This document shows, in pieces, positions 41,101 to 49,985 of a stretch of 64,000 nucleotides of DNA (position 1 is the stretch's first letter; each line of letters begins with the position of its first letter). Position numbers and translations under genes: made by a program. The notes under the pieces were generated by a model. It saw only the letters and a program-made list of their open reading frames with translations, did no database searches and had not been told where the DNA came from. Source of the stretch: Deltaproteobacteria bacterium (GTDB lineage: Bacteria; Desulfobacterota; SM23-61); contig VGSF01000009.1 in the NCBI GenBank assembly GCA_016875165.1, forward strand, positions 16,068 to 80,067, given 5' to 3'.

Positions 41101-41657
41101 AGGCGACTGGGGCTGAAGAGCTTGAAAAGGTGAAAAAAGAGCAGGCTCAGCTTGAGGAGGAGAAAGCGGAAATCCTTTTATATGAGCAGAGAAGGTCGGA
41201 TCTTCTTGAAATCATCAAAATGGAGCGGCTTGCTATTGCCTTGATCATTCCGGATCCGAGCCCCGTAGCCCAGGAGACTTACGACAAAAATATCGAAGCA
41301 ATGGCCATGCGCATCGCCCGTAATTTTGAAGTGGATCGCTATAAAGCCCGAGTATTTGATGTTTCCTCGCCCCACCTTGCCAGAGGATATGATCTGGAGA
41401 GTCACCGGGCAAACGGCGAAAAGGTGGTGATTGAAGTAAAGGGCCGGGCCGGGCGCGGGCCGGTTCAGCTAACCGAGAATGAATGGCCAACAGCCGTAAA
41501 TGTGCGGGACCGCTATTGGCTTTATGTGGCCGTCGATTGCGCTACAAATCCCAGACTTTATCGTGTACAGGACCCGGCCTTTAAATTGGCGGTGAAAAGC
41601 CGGCAGAGTTTCACGATTAATATTGGAGAGGTGATTCGGGAGGCAGAACAGGATTAA
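38169..41657 (+). CDS. SNF2-family DEAH helicase with N-terminal XRE HTH and C-terminal DUF3883
   Basis: [99 protein letters not shown]; C-term [34 protein letters not shown]. Confidence 0.9.
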   Translation: [1162 protein letters not shown]

Positions 41658-41701
41658 AGAAAAAAGATTAAGGCGCAAGGCAAAAGGATAAAGGAGAAAA
41701 A

Positions 41702-42931
41702 ATGGGGAAGCAAACAAAGCTGGTTAAAGGAGGAGCTTTTCCTGCAATCCTGCCGGAAATTCGGTCCATGATCGAACAGTCCCGTGATCATGTAGCCTAT
41801 ACGGCCAACCTGTTTCTGGTCAATCTTTATTGGAATATCGGGCGAATTATCACCCAGGATATTCAGGCGAACGAAAGAAGGGCCGAGTATGGGGAGCAGC
41901 TCATAGAAGAATTGGCTAAGGAATTGGGGAAGGAATATGGATCAGGTTACTCAGCGAAGAATCTGTGGGATATGAAAAGATTCTTTGGCGCCTTTGAGAT
42001 TCTCCAGACAGTGTCTGGAGAATTCAGGGACGAGGTAATTCTCCGACCTCTAAGCGGGAAGGCCTTAGGATCTGGAAATGTGCAGCCACCGGCTGCAGAA
42101 TCACGTGTGCAGCGAATTCGTCAGACAGCGTCTAATCAATTTGAGAAAGACAAGATTCTCCAGACACTGTCTGGAGAATCCTCTGAGCGTCTTCGAATCG
42201 ACTTTGATAAGCATTTCCGCATTGGCTGGTCCCATTATCGCCTTCTTCTTGGTCAAAGTGATCCCCTCAAACGCAAATTTTATTTTGAACAATCCGCCTC
42301 CCAGCGATGGTCTGTCCGCGAACTCCACCGCCAGATTGATGGCGCCCTTTTCGAACGAGTAGCCCTCTCCCGCGATACCCGCAAGCTTGCCAGTCTCGAA
42401 AGACGAAAAAGTCCGAAAGAGGTAGTCCGATACGAGGACATTTTCAAGGATCCCTACCTTCTTGACTTCCTCGGCTTGAAAGGCGCTTATTCGGAGAAAG
42501 ATCTCGAAGCTGCGATTATCCATAACCTCGAACAGTTCCTGACAGAGCTGGGCAGTGATTTCTGCTTCATTGGCCGCCAGTACGCGATGCGGATTGATGA
42601 CGTGGATTATTTTCTTGATCTTCTCTTTTTCCACCGTGGATTAAGTTGTTTAGTGGCCATTGACCTGAAACTGGGTACCTTCACCGCAGCCGACAAGGGC
42701 CAGATGGACCTTTATCTTGCCTGGCTGAAAGAGCACGAATGGCGCGAGGGCGAAAATGAACCTATCGGTTTAGTTTTATGCAGCTCCAAAAAACGGCAGC
42801 ATGTCGAGTTGCTGCTACGCCATGGACCGCATAAAATGCAGGTCTCTGAATATTTGATGAAGTTGCCAGACAAGAGACTGCTCGAAGAAAGACTGCGAAT
42901 TTACAGTAGGCTGTTGAGAGGTGAGAATTAA
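41702..42931 (+). CDS. DUF1016 / YhcG-family PDDEXK nuclease
   Basis: IRSMIEQSRDHVAYTANLFLVNLYWNIGRIITQDI..RAEYGEQLIEELAKEL; WSVRELHRQIDGALFERVALS; FLDLLFFHRGLSCLVAIDLKLG. Confidence 0.88.
   Translation: MGKQTKLVKGGAFPAILPEIRSMIEQSRDHVAYTANLFLVNLYWNIGRIITQDIQANERRAEYGEQLIEELAKELGKEYGSGYSAKNLWDMKRFFGAFEILQTVSGEFRDEVILRPLSGKALGSGNVQPPAAESRVQRIRQTASNQFEKDKILQTLSGESSERLRIDFDKHFRIGWSHYRLLLGQSDPLKRKFYFEQSASQRWSVRELHRQIDGALFERVALSRDTRKLASLERRKSPKEVVRYEDIFKDPYLLDFLGLKGAYSEKDLEAAIIHNLEQFLTELGSDFCFIGRQYAMRIDDVDYFLDLLFFHRGLSCLVAIDLKLGTFTAADKGQMDLYLAWLKEHEWREGENEPIGLVLCSSKKRQHVELLLRHGPHKMQVSEYLMKLPDKRLLEERLRIYSRLLRGEN
41999..42193. repeat. Five tandem in-frame 39-bp units (13 aa each) carrying palindromes, inside DUF1016 gene
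   Basis: Units ILQTVSGEFRDEV / ILRPLSGKALGSG / NVQPPAAESRVQR / IRQTASNQFEKDK / ILQTLSGESSERL; ATTCTCCAGACA[G/C]TGTCTGGAGAAT in units 1 and 5. Confidence 0.8.
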
Positions 42932-43433
42932 GACGCGGAGACACGGGGACGCGGAGACGCGGAGACGCGGAGATTTTGATATGGAAAATATCAGATCATT
43001 TAAGGAACTGAAGGTTTGGAATAAGGCAATGGACCTTGCTATGGAAATATTTGAAATCACCAAAAAGTTTCCACCAGAAGAAAGGTATTCACTGACGGAT
43101 CAAATTCGGCGTTCTTCGAGATCCGTGCCGGCAAATATTGCCGAAGCATGGCGTAAAAGACGGTATCCGGCGGCATTTGTAAGCAAGCTTAATGATGCAG
43201 AGGGCGAGTCTGCCGAAACGCAAACGCATATTGAAATAGCAAGGCGCTGTGGGTATATTGAACCGGAAGCAGCTTTGAGGGTCGATAATTCATGCGAAGA
43301 GACCATGGCAATGCTCGTTTCAATGATTTCGAACCCCCATCAATGGACCATACGCCGTTCAACCAAGGTAAATGGAACGAAATCATGACTAAACCGTTCA
43401 ACGCGTCTCCATGTCTACGCGTCTCCGCGTCTT
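42930..43433. mobile_element. Putative S23 (four-helix-bundle) cassette bounded by imperfect inverted repeats
   Basis: AAGACGCGGAGACACGGGGACGCGGAGACGCG (from ~42930) vs reverse complement of 43401-43433 AAGACGCGGAGACGCGTAGACATGGAGACGCG: 27/32 matches by eye. Confidence 0.55.
42981..43388 (+). CDS. Four-helix bundle protein (S23/IVP family)
   Basis: SFKELKVWNKAMDLAMEIFEITKKFPPEERYSLTDQIRRSSRSVPANIAEAWRKRRYPAAFVSKLNDAEGESAETQTHIEIARRCGYI. Confidence 0.88.
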   Translation: MENIRSFKELKVWNKAMDLAMEIFEITKKFPPEERYSLTDQIRRSSRSVPANIAEAWRKRRYPAAFVSKLNDAEGESAETQTHIEIARRCGYIEPEAALRVDNSCEETMAMLVSMISNPHQWTIRRSTKVNGTKS

Positions 43434-46400
43434 CATCAGATTTCCCCCGTCTTATCGAAGTTGCCTTTCCTCTTAAGCAAGCCTCACTGGCCAGTGTGCA
43501 TGAGAAGAATGTGCGGCATGGGCATATTTCTACGCTTCATATTTGGCCGGCGAGGCGGCCTTTGGCGGCGTGCCGGGCGGCGCTTTTGGCCACATTGCTT
43601 CCCGATCCGGGCGATCCTGTTAAACGGCAAGCATTGCTGGAAAAGATCGGCGGAAGAGTCGTTTTCAAAAAGGTGAAAACCGTAAATGAAGAAGGCGCTA
43701 CCGTAACTGAAGAAAAGGAGACGCTCGAAAGGGGCGTGTTGGCTTGGGGGCAGGAGAATGATCCGGCAATGGATGAATTTCGCAAATTGATCCGGAAATA
43801 CTACGGCGATAAGGCGCCGAAGGTTCTGGATCCATTTGCCGGTGGGGGTGCAATTCCACTGGAGGCCATGCGCCTTGGCTGCGATGTTATCGCTTCTGAT
43901 ATCAACCCGGTGGCCTGGCTTATTTTAAAATGTACTCTTGATTACCCCCAACAATTTGCAGGCAAGAAATGGCCTTTGCCAGATTTTGTCAGGGACTGGC
44001 CGGATTTCATCGAGGATTTTCTGTCGGGAAAAATTAAGAAGCGAAGAGGAAAAAGGAAACCGCATTCTACCGATCCACAGCAACTCCAATTGCTTAACCT
44101 TCCCGACGCAGATTTGGCCTGGCATGTTCGGGCATGGGGACGATGGGTTCTGGAGAGAGCAAGGGCCGATCTCGCTGCCCGATATCCCATTATAGACGGC
44201 GAACCGACAGTGGCTTATCTCTGGGCGCGGACTGCCCGCGACAAAATTACGGCTGGGAAAATTCCTCTGCTCAAGACTTTTTGGCTATGCAAAAAGAAGG
44301 GGAAAAGAATTGCGCTGCTGCCGGTTCCCAAGGAGGATGGCTCCGTGGTCACTTTCAAATTATTACATGACGCCGATCTTACCAAGCCCCAGAAGATAAT
44401 TGATGATTATCCATTTCTGAAAAAGTGGGAAATCAAAGCCGATAAATTAAGCGACTTTCTGAACGCGGGCACGATGAACCGGGCTGGAGTGTGGAGCCCG
44501 TGCAGCGGCAGACCGAAATTGATTGCCTTAACCATGGATGATTTGCGACGCCAAGGACAGCAAGGACTTTTGGGAAACCAGATGACGGCGGTTGTCGTTG
44601 AAGCCACTGCGCCGGATGGCAAGAAAACCTTCAAACGTTATCGTTTGCCAATCGAAGAGGAAAGTAAGGCTGCGCAGGTTGAGATTGAAGACATGGAGGA
44701 TGTGTTTTCCGATATTCCCTTTGGAATACCTGACGAACCTTTGCCGCCGGTTGGCACGTTGGGTTTCCGTATTCCTCTCTACGGCTTTAAAAAATGGAGA
44801 GATATTTTTACATCGCGGCAGCTTTTGGCGTTGGGAACTTTTGTTAAACATACCCGCAAGGCCGTTCATGAAATCACGCGCAAAGATGAAAAGGTAGCCG
44901 AAGTTATTGGGGCTTATCTTTCGATGATTCTTGATCGGGTTGCAGACCGCGGCAGTACGATCTGTACATGGACTGTTGATTGGAACAAGATAAGAAATAC
45001 ATTTGGCCGATTTGCTCTTCCGATTACCTGGGATTTTGCCGAAAGCGTGACAACCGTTGAAACCTCCGGAGGGTATCCAGGGCAGATTGAGTTGGTTGCC
45101 CAATTCGTGGCGCATGCTTCAAAAATGGGCAATACAAACAGTCCCTTATTATCCGTCAAAAAGGAATCGGCCATTTCAATAGATGATAAAGGCATAGATT
45201 TTGTCGTTACTGATCCCCCTTACTATGATGCAATTCCTTATTCAGATTTAATGGATTTTTTCTACATCTGGCTTCGCCGAAACCAATACGGTTTCAGTCA
45301 GCAAATGGATGATGTTTTTCAATGGCCTTTGTCGCCGAAATGGAGTCATGAACAAAAGGATGGCGAGCTGATTGATGATGAATCAAGGTTCGGCGGTGAT
45401 AAAGGGGCTTCAAAGAAGTCATATGAAGATGGGATGGCCAGAGCTTTTCAAAAGATGTGCGAAGGGTTGAGTGCTGAGGGGCGAATTGTAATTGTTTTTG
45501 CCAATAAAGAGGTTGATGCTTGGGAAACCCTTATCGGGGCCTTGATCCGCGGTGGGGCGACCGTAACGGCAAGCTGGCCGATCCAAACCGAGATGCCCAA
45601 TCGCGTTCGCAATGTCGCAGCGGCAGCTCTTTCCACATCTGTCTGGATCGTCTGTCGCAAGCGGCTGAGCACAGCGGCGGCAGGATGGGATGCTAATGTC
45701 CTTGCCCGGATGAAGCAAATCCTTTTCGACCCCAGGGAAGTTCTTGGGGGTCGGAATATCCTGCAATATTATTTTGACCTTGGCATTCGGGGGCCGGACT
45801 TCATCTGGGCGGCATTAGGCCCGGCATTGGAGGCTTACAGCGCCCATCCTTTCGTGAAAAAGCAAGAGGGTGGGGTGATGACCGTCCCTGAATTTTTGAA
45901 AGAAGTTCGCAAGCTCGTGCTGCAATTTTCCCTTGGCGAACTTCCGGGTTTCCGGGATGTGCAGCGGGAAACACAAGGGCGGGGCGAGGCGATCGAACTT
46001 GATCCCGTAACGCAATATTATCTTTTGCACCGCGCCTATTTCGGCCTTGAACCTGCGCCTGCCGGGGCCTGCATCCTTTATGCGAACGCCTGCGGCAAGA
46101 ACGAGACGGAATTAAAATTAGTGTGGAACATCATCGAACAAGGCGGCAAATCCAAAAGGGGGCGGCCCACCAAGGAAGATTCCGAAATGGAAGAGGAGAG
46201 TGGGGGCGAAACAAAAGGCAACGAATACCGTCTTCTGGATTGGGCCGAACGGGTGAAAGATGACCGTCTTGGTGAAACCCGCGGGGGGAATCCTGCTCCT
46301 TTGATCGATCGTCTACATCGCCTGATGCTGCTTTTTAATCAAAACCGCACAGGTGAAGTTCAGCAGGCATTTGACGCCTGGGGGTTGTCCAGCGAACGAG

Positions 46401-46573
46401 CTTTCGGCCCTCTGCTCCAGGCAGTACGCGAGTTGGCCGTGCGGGATGAAAGGGATACGGAGAGGCGTCTGGTAGAAGCGCTGGCGACGCAGCTTAAAAT
46501 GAATCACCGAACAGTGATTGCGGAGAATGTGGTCCGGGATACGCCGCTTTTCGAATACGGGAAGGAAAAGTAA
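43385..46573 (+). CDS. DUF1156 (COG1743-type) adenine-specific DNA methyltransferase
   Basis: IEVAFPLKQASLASVHEKNVRHGHISTLHIWPARRPLAACRA; DPFAGGGAIPLEAMRLGCDVIASDINP; DPPYYDAIPYSDLMDFFYIWLRR. ATGA overlap with S23 stop. Confidence 0.9.
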   Translation: MTKPFNASPCLRVSASSSDFPRLIEVAFPLKQASLASVHEKNVRHGHISTLHIWPARRPLAACRAALLATLLPDPGDPVKRQALLEKIGGRVVFKKVKTVNEEGATVTEEKETLERGVLAWGQENDPAMDEFRKLIRKYYGDKAPKVLDPFAGGGAIPLEAMRLGCDVIASDINPVAWLILKCTLDYPQQFAGKKWPLPDFVRDWPDFIEDFLSGKIKKRRGKRKPHSTDPQQLQLLNLPDADLAWHVRAWGRWVLERARADLAARYPIIDGEPTVAYLWARTARDKITAGKIPLLKTFWLCKKKGKRIALLPVPKEDGSVVTFKLLHDADLTKPQKIIDDYPFLKKWEIKADKLSDFLNAGTMNRAGVWSPCSGRPKLIALTMDDLRRQGQQGLLGNQMTAVVVEATAPDGKKTFKRYRLPIEEESKAAQVEIEDMEDVFSDIPFGIPDEPLPPVGTLGFRIPLYGFKKWRDIFTSRQLLALGTFVKHTRKAVHEITRKDEKVAEVIGAYLSMILDRVADRGSTICTWTVDWNKIRNTFGRFALPITWDFAESVTTVETSGGYPGQIELVAQFVAHASKMGNTNSPLLSVKKESAISIDDKGIDFVVTDPPYYDAIPYSDLMDFFYIWLRRNQYGFSQQMDDVFQWPLSPKWSHEQKDGELIDDESRFGGDKGASKKSYEDGMARAFQKMCEGLSAEGRIVIVFANKEVDAWETLIGALIRGGATVTASWPIQTEMPNRVRNVAAAALSTSVWIVCRKRLSTAAAGWDANVLARMKQILFDPREVLGGRNILQYYFDLGIRGPDFIWAALGPALEAYSAHPFVKKQEGGVMTVPEFLKEVRKLVLQFSLGELPGFRDVQRETQGRGEAIELDPVTQYYLLHRAYFGLEPAPAGACILYANACGKNETELKLVWNIIEQGGKSKRGRPTKEDSEMEEESGGETKGNEYRLLDWAERVKDDRLGETRGGNPAPLIDRLHRLMLLFNQNRTGEVQQAFDAWGLSSERAFGPLLQAVRELAVRDERDTERRLVEALATQLKMNHRTVIAENVVRDTPLFEYGKEK

Positions 46574-46624
46574 TCTTCAAAAATCCCCCCCGCCCCCCTT
46601 TTCCAAGAGGGGAAAGGAGCTTTC

Positions 46625-49600
46625 ATGAGCAAAACATCTGTGATTCTGCCATGGAAAAAGACCTGCACCCTCAGGCCGGAAATCCGGGAACGAAAGCATA
46701 CTTCCAGCGATTTCGCCATTGACCTACAAAAGGTCATAAATGGAGGAACGGGGGCGAAACCTTATTATTGCGATCCGGAACAATTCTTTGCCACCACTTA
46801 CGCTACGCAGAATCTGAGGCAGCTATGCAAGGTTGTCCTCCGCAGGCTGGCTGACGCCGGGGGCGGGGAGCCTATCATAAATATCGCCCAAACCTTTGGC
46901 GGCGGCAAAACCCATACTTTGACTGCCCTGTATTACCTTACGACCCTGGAGGAAAAACTGCCCAAGAAGCAGACATCCGTGGGTATGATTCTGAACGATG
47001 CCCAGATCAAAAATCCACCTATAGCCAGAGTGGCCGCCGTTTCTTTCGACAAGGTGGATTGGAAGGTGGGCGGAGATGTGAAATCCCCCACAGGCGAGAT
47101 CCGCCAATTCCACATGCCCTGGAATTTGATTGCCTGGCAGCTCCTTGGCCAGAAAGGGCTGGATATTCTGCAGCGCGATGAGAGCCAGCCGGATTTTGAC
47201 ACTCCGCCGGCAGACACCCTATGGACAAAAATCCTGAATGCGGTCGAGATGTCGGGGCATGGGGCGTTGATCCTGATCGATGAATTCCTGATGTGGGCGC
47301 ATGATGCGGCTTCTCCTGATCCTGCCGGGGAACGAAAGGACCGGGGCCCGGTCTGGTATGACCGATTGAAGAACTTTTTCCAGAAGCTGGCCCAGGCTGT
47401 GGAGTCTTCCCGGCGTTCCTGTCTGGTCGTCTCCTTGCTGGCGACGGAACCGGCCAGAAACGATGAAGTCGGCAAAGCTATCCTCACGGCCTGCAACAGC
47501 GGCTTGAACCGGCAGGCATCCATTCAGTCTCCCGTGGAAAAGGACGACCTGGGCGAATTGCTCCGCCGCCGGCTCTTTGAAAAATATCCTGAGAGTGAAA
47601 CCGAGCGGCATAAGCATATCCTGGCCTTTTGGCATCGCTTGGAATCGGTAGATAGGATTCGAGCGAAGATGCCGGACGCGGAAGAGCGGCTGAAAAAATC
47701 CTATCCCTTCCACCCTGATCTTTTGGACCGGTTCTTTGGGAAATGGACAGACCTGGATCAGTTCCAGAGGACCCGAGGCGTTCTTCAGACCTTTGCCATG
47801 GCCTTGCGGGATGCCGAGACATGGGATGATTCCCCATTAATAGGCCCGCAGGTTTTTTTACCCGCACCTGCGCAGGATGGATTGAGCGAGGCCCTCCAAA
47901 AACTTGCGGAGAATGCCAAGGACTCGGACCGGGCGAGGAATCCCCAATGGCCGGCGAATTTAAAAACCGAGCTTCCCCGCGCTCTCGAAGCCCAAAAGGC
48001 GGAAGCAGCCACTTTAACCGGCCGGGAAATCGAAGCTGCTTGCATCGGTTCCTTTATTTATTCCCAGCCGATTGGGGAGCAAGCGGAATTGAGCGACCTG
48101 CGCTGGTTGTTAGGAGCGACCTGCGACATGCCCGCTGTGCTCAATAATGGTTTAAAAACCTGGGCAAAGGTATCCTGGTATCTGGAAGAATGCGAGGCCA
48201 CCGAGGCAGGAACCGACGTTCCCAAGTTCTGGCGGCTTGGGCCTAAGCCAAACCTTAACCAGTTGCACGATTCCTATAAAAGGCAGGCCATGAAACACGC
48301 CAGGAGCAAATTCGATGAATTGTCGGCAAAAAAATGCCCACCTTTATACGAGGGCATTGAAGAAGGGGTTATCGTGCACAAGCTGCCCCCTTCACCTGCG
48401 GATGTTGAAGATGACGGTCAATTCCGCTTAGTGGTTCTGGGAGCCGACTATGCGGGAAGCGCGGGCGATCCGCCGAATCCCAAGGCTGCAGAATTCTTGC
48501 GCACTCATTCATCTCCTGTGGACACACGCACCTATCAAAATATTTTGCTCATTGCAACGCCGAGCATTCCCGGTTTGCACCAGGCCGAGCAACATATTGC
48601 CGAATGGATGGCCTGGGGGGAAATCCGGGTATCCTCCCCATATAGGGAGATGGACTCTTTCCAACAGGCGACGGTAAAAAAACGGGAGAGAGAATCCCTT
48701 CAACAGGCCCAGACTTCCGTAAAGAATGCCTATGAACTTGTCATTTATCTGCACAAAGACGGGACAGCCCAAGCCCGAAAAATCACCATGGGGGCGCAAT
48801 CTCTTTTTGCGACCTTGCTTTTGGAAAAAGAATTGCGGTTGTTCAAGGAAAAAATCGATGCGCAAGCCATTATGCCTAATGGACTCTATCCTGTATGGCC
48901 TCCCGGTGCCCCTGATGTTGAAGTTCGCGACTTATATCAGGCCTTCGGCCAGGAACCTCGACTTCCTAAACTTCTGAGCCAGGGAACGGTTGTCAGGACT
49001 ATTGAAGATGCCGTGAAAAGGGGGGTCCTGGCTTTATGTTGTAAGAGACCCGACGGTTCCCAACAATGGTATTGGAAGAGCGATATCGATATGGCCGACT
49101 GGGTCAAACAGGGCGAAGCCTGGCTGCCGGAAAAAGCGACGCTGAATTCCTTGAGCCCCTTGGCCATATCTCCGGATTCGCTGCCGGGACTGTGGCCTGC
49201 TGAGGACACCGGTATAAAACTTGCCACTTTATGCTCATGGTTTGATGGCAAGCATACGTATGAAGAAAAATCGCATCCGGATTATCCCCCAGAAAAACGA
49301 CCTATTCCCAGGGTGGATTACAGGCAGGTGCATCAGGCGGTAAGTAAAGCGGTAGCCAATGGATCTATTTGGCTTGTTCTGGGGAATGACAGCGTGTTTC
49401 AAACCACACCCAGCGCAATTCAACTCGATCCCGATGCCGTATTGTTTCGTCCTCCTCAAGCGCTATCGGCAATTGATTTTCTTCCCAGCGCTTTACCTGG
49501 GGCCTGGTCGATTGAAGAGGAACCGAAAACAAAGGTGGAGATGCTCCATGCCAGATTAAAAGCCGCGCGCGGGAAACCATGGCCTGAAAAAATTTTCCTG

Positions 49601-49945
49601 GATGGCTTGAATGCAGCCATTGGCCAAGGATTTATCCACCGTATGTCCGGATCGGGGCCAATCGGTTCTTTAGCTCATGATGGAAAAGTTGGAGTTCAAA
49701 TTAAAAAGGAGCCCCTCACCCCACCGCCACCGGCGCCGGTATCCGGCCGTAAAATGACCAACACGGTCACCTTAAATGCCGCCGAAGTTCAAACGTTGGC
49801 GGAGGAAATCTCCCACATTACCAAGGCGTTAGCCGGCTGTGATCCTCAGGTTGAAGTCAGGATTAGTATTAAAGCGAAGCCCGGAAAAGATCTGGAGAAA
49901 GCCTCTGAAATACTTAAGAAGGTTAAACCAAAATGGGGTTTCTGA
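46625..49945 (+). CDS. DUF499 (COG1483-type) AAA+ ATPase
   Basis: IINIAQTFGGGKTHTLTALYYL; ALILIDEFLMWAHDAA; C-terminal KAKPGKDLEKASEILKKVKP. Confidence 0.88.
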   Translation: MSKTSVILPWKKTCTLRPEIRERKHTSSDFAIDLQKVINGGTGAKPYYCDPEQFFATTYATQNLRQLCKVVLRRLADAGGGEPIINIAQTFGGGKTHTLTALYYLTTLEEKLPKKQTSVGMILNDAQIKNPPIARVAAVSFDKVDWKVGGDVKSPTGEIRQFHMPWNLIAWQLLGQKGLDILQRDESQPDFDTPPADTLWTKILNAVEMSGHGALILIDEFLMWAHDAASPDPAGERKDRGPVWYDRLKNFFQKLAQAVESSRRSCLVVSLLATEPARNDEVGKAILTACNSGLNRQASIQSPVEKDDLGELLRRRLFEKYPESETERHKHILAFWHRLESVDRIRAKMPDAEERLKKSYPFHPDLLDRFFGKWTDLDQFQRTRGVLQTFAMALRDAETWDDSPLIGPQVFLPAPAQDGLSEALQKLAENAKDSDRARNPQWPANLKTELPRALEAQKAEAATLTGREIEAACIGSFIYSQPIGEQAELSDLRWLLGATCDMPAVLNNGLKTWAKVSWYLEECEATEAGTDVPKFWRLGPKPNLNQLHDSYKRQAMKHARSKFDELSAKKCPPLYEGIEEGVIVHKLPPSPADVEDDGQFRLVVLGADYAGSAGDPPNPKAAEFLRTHSSPVDTRTYQNILLIATPSIPGLHQAEQHIAEWMAWGEIRVSSPYREMDSFQQATVKKRERESLQQAQTSVKNAYELVIYLHKDGTAQARKITMGAQSLFATLLLEKELRLFKEKIDAQAIMPNGLYPVWPPGAPDVEVRDLYQAFGQEPRLPKLLSQGTVVRTIEDAVKRGVLALCCKRPDGSQQWYWKSDIDMADWVKQGEAWLPEKATLNSLSPLAISPDSLPGLWPAEDTGIKLATLCSWFDGKHTYEEKSHPDYPPEKRPIPRVDYRQVHQAVSKAVANGSIWLVLGNDSVFQTTPSAIQLDPDAVLFRPPQALSAIDFLPSALPGAWSIEEEPKTKVEMLHARLKAARGKPWPEKIFLDGLNAAIGQGFIHRMSGSGPIGSLAHDGKVGVQIKKEPLTPPPPAPVSGRKMTNTVTLNAAEVQTLAEEISHITKALAGCDPQVEVRISIKAKPGKDLEKASEILKKVKPKWGF

Positions 49946-49985
49946 TCGTCGCTTGAAATGTCTTAAAAGAGGAATGGAGAGGGCT

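Noticed and set aside
41999-42193. Minisatellite/CRISPR interpretation of the 39-bp units
   Set aside because: Units are contiguous, frame-preserving, diverged, and lie inside a conserved coding gene.
42101-42634. Minus-strand 177-aa ORF inside DUF1016
   Set aside because: Antisense of a well-supported coding gene with no recognisable motifs.
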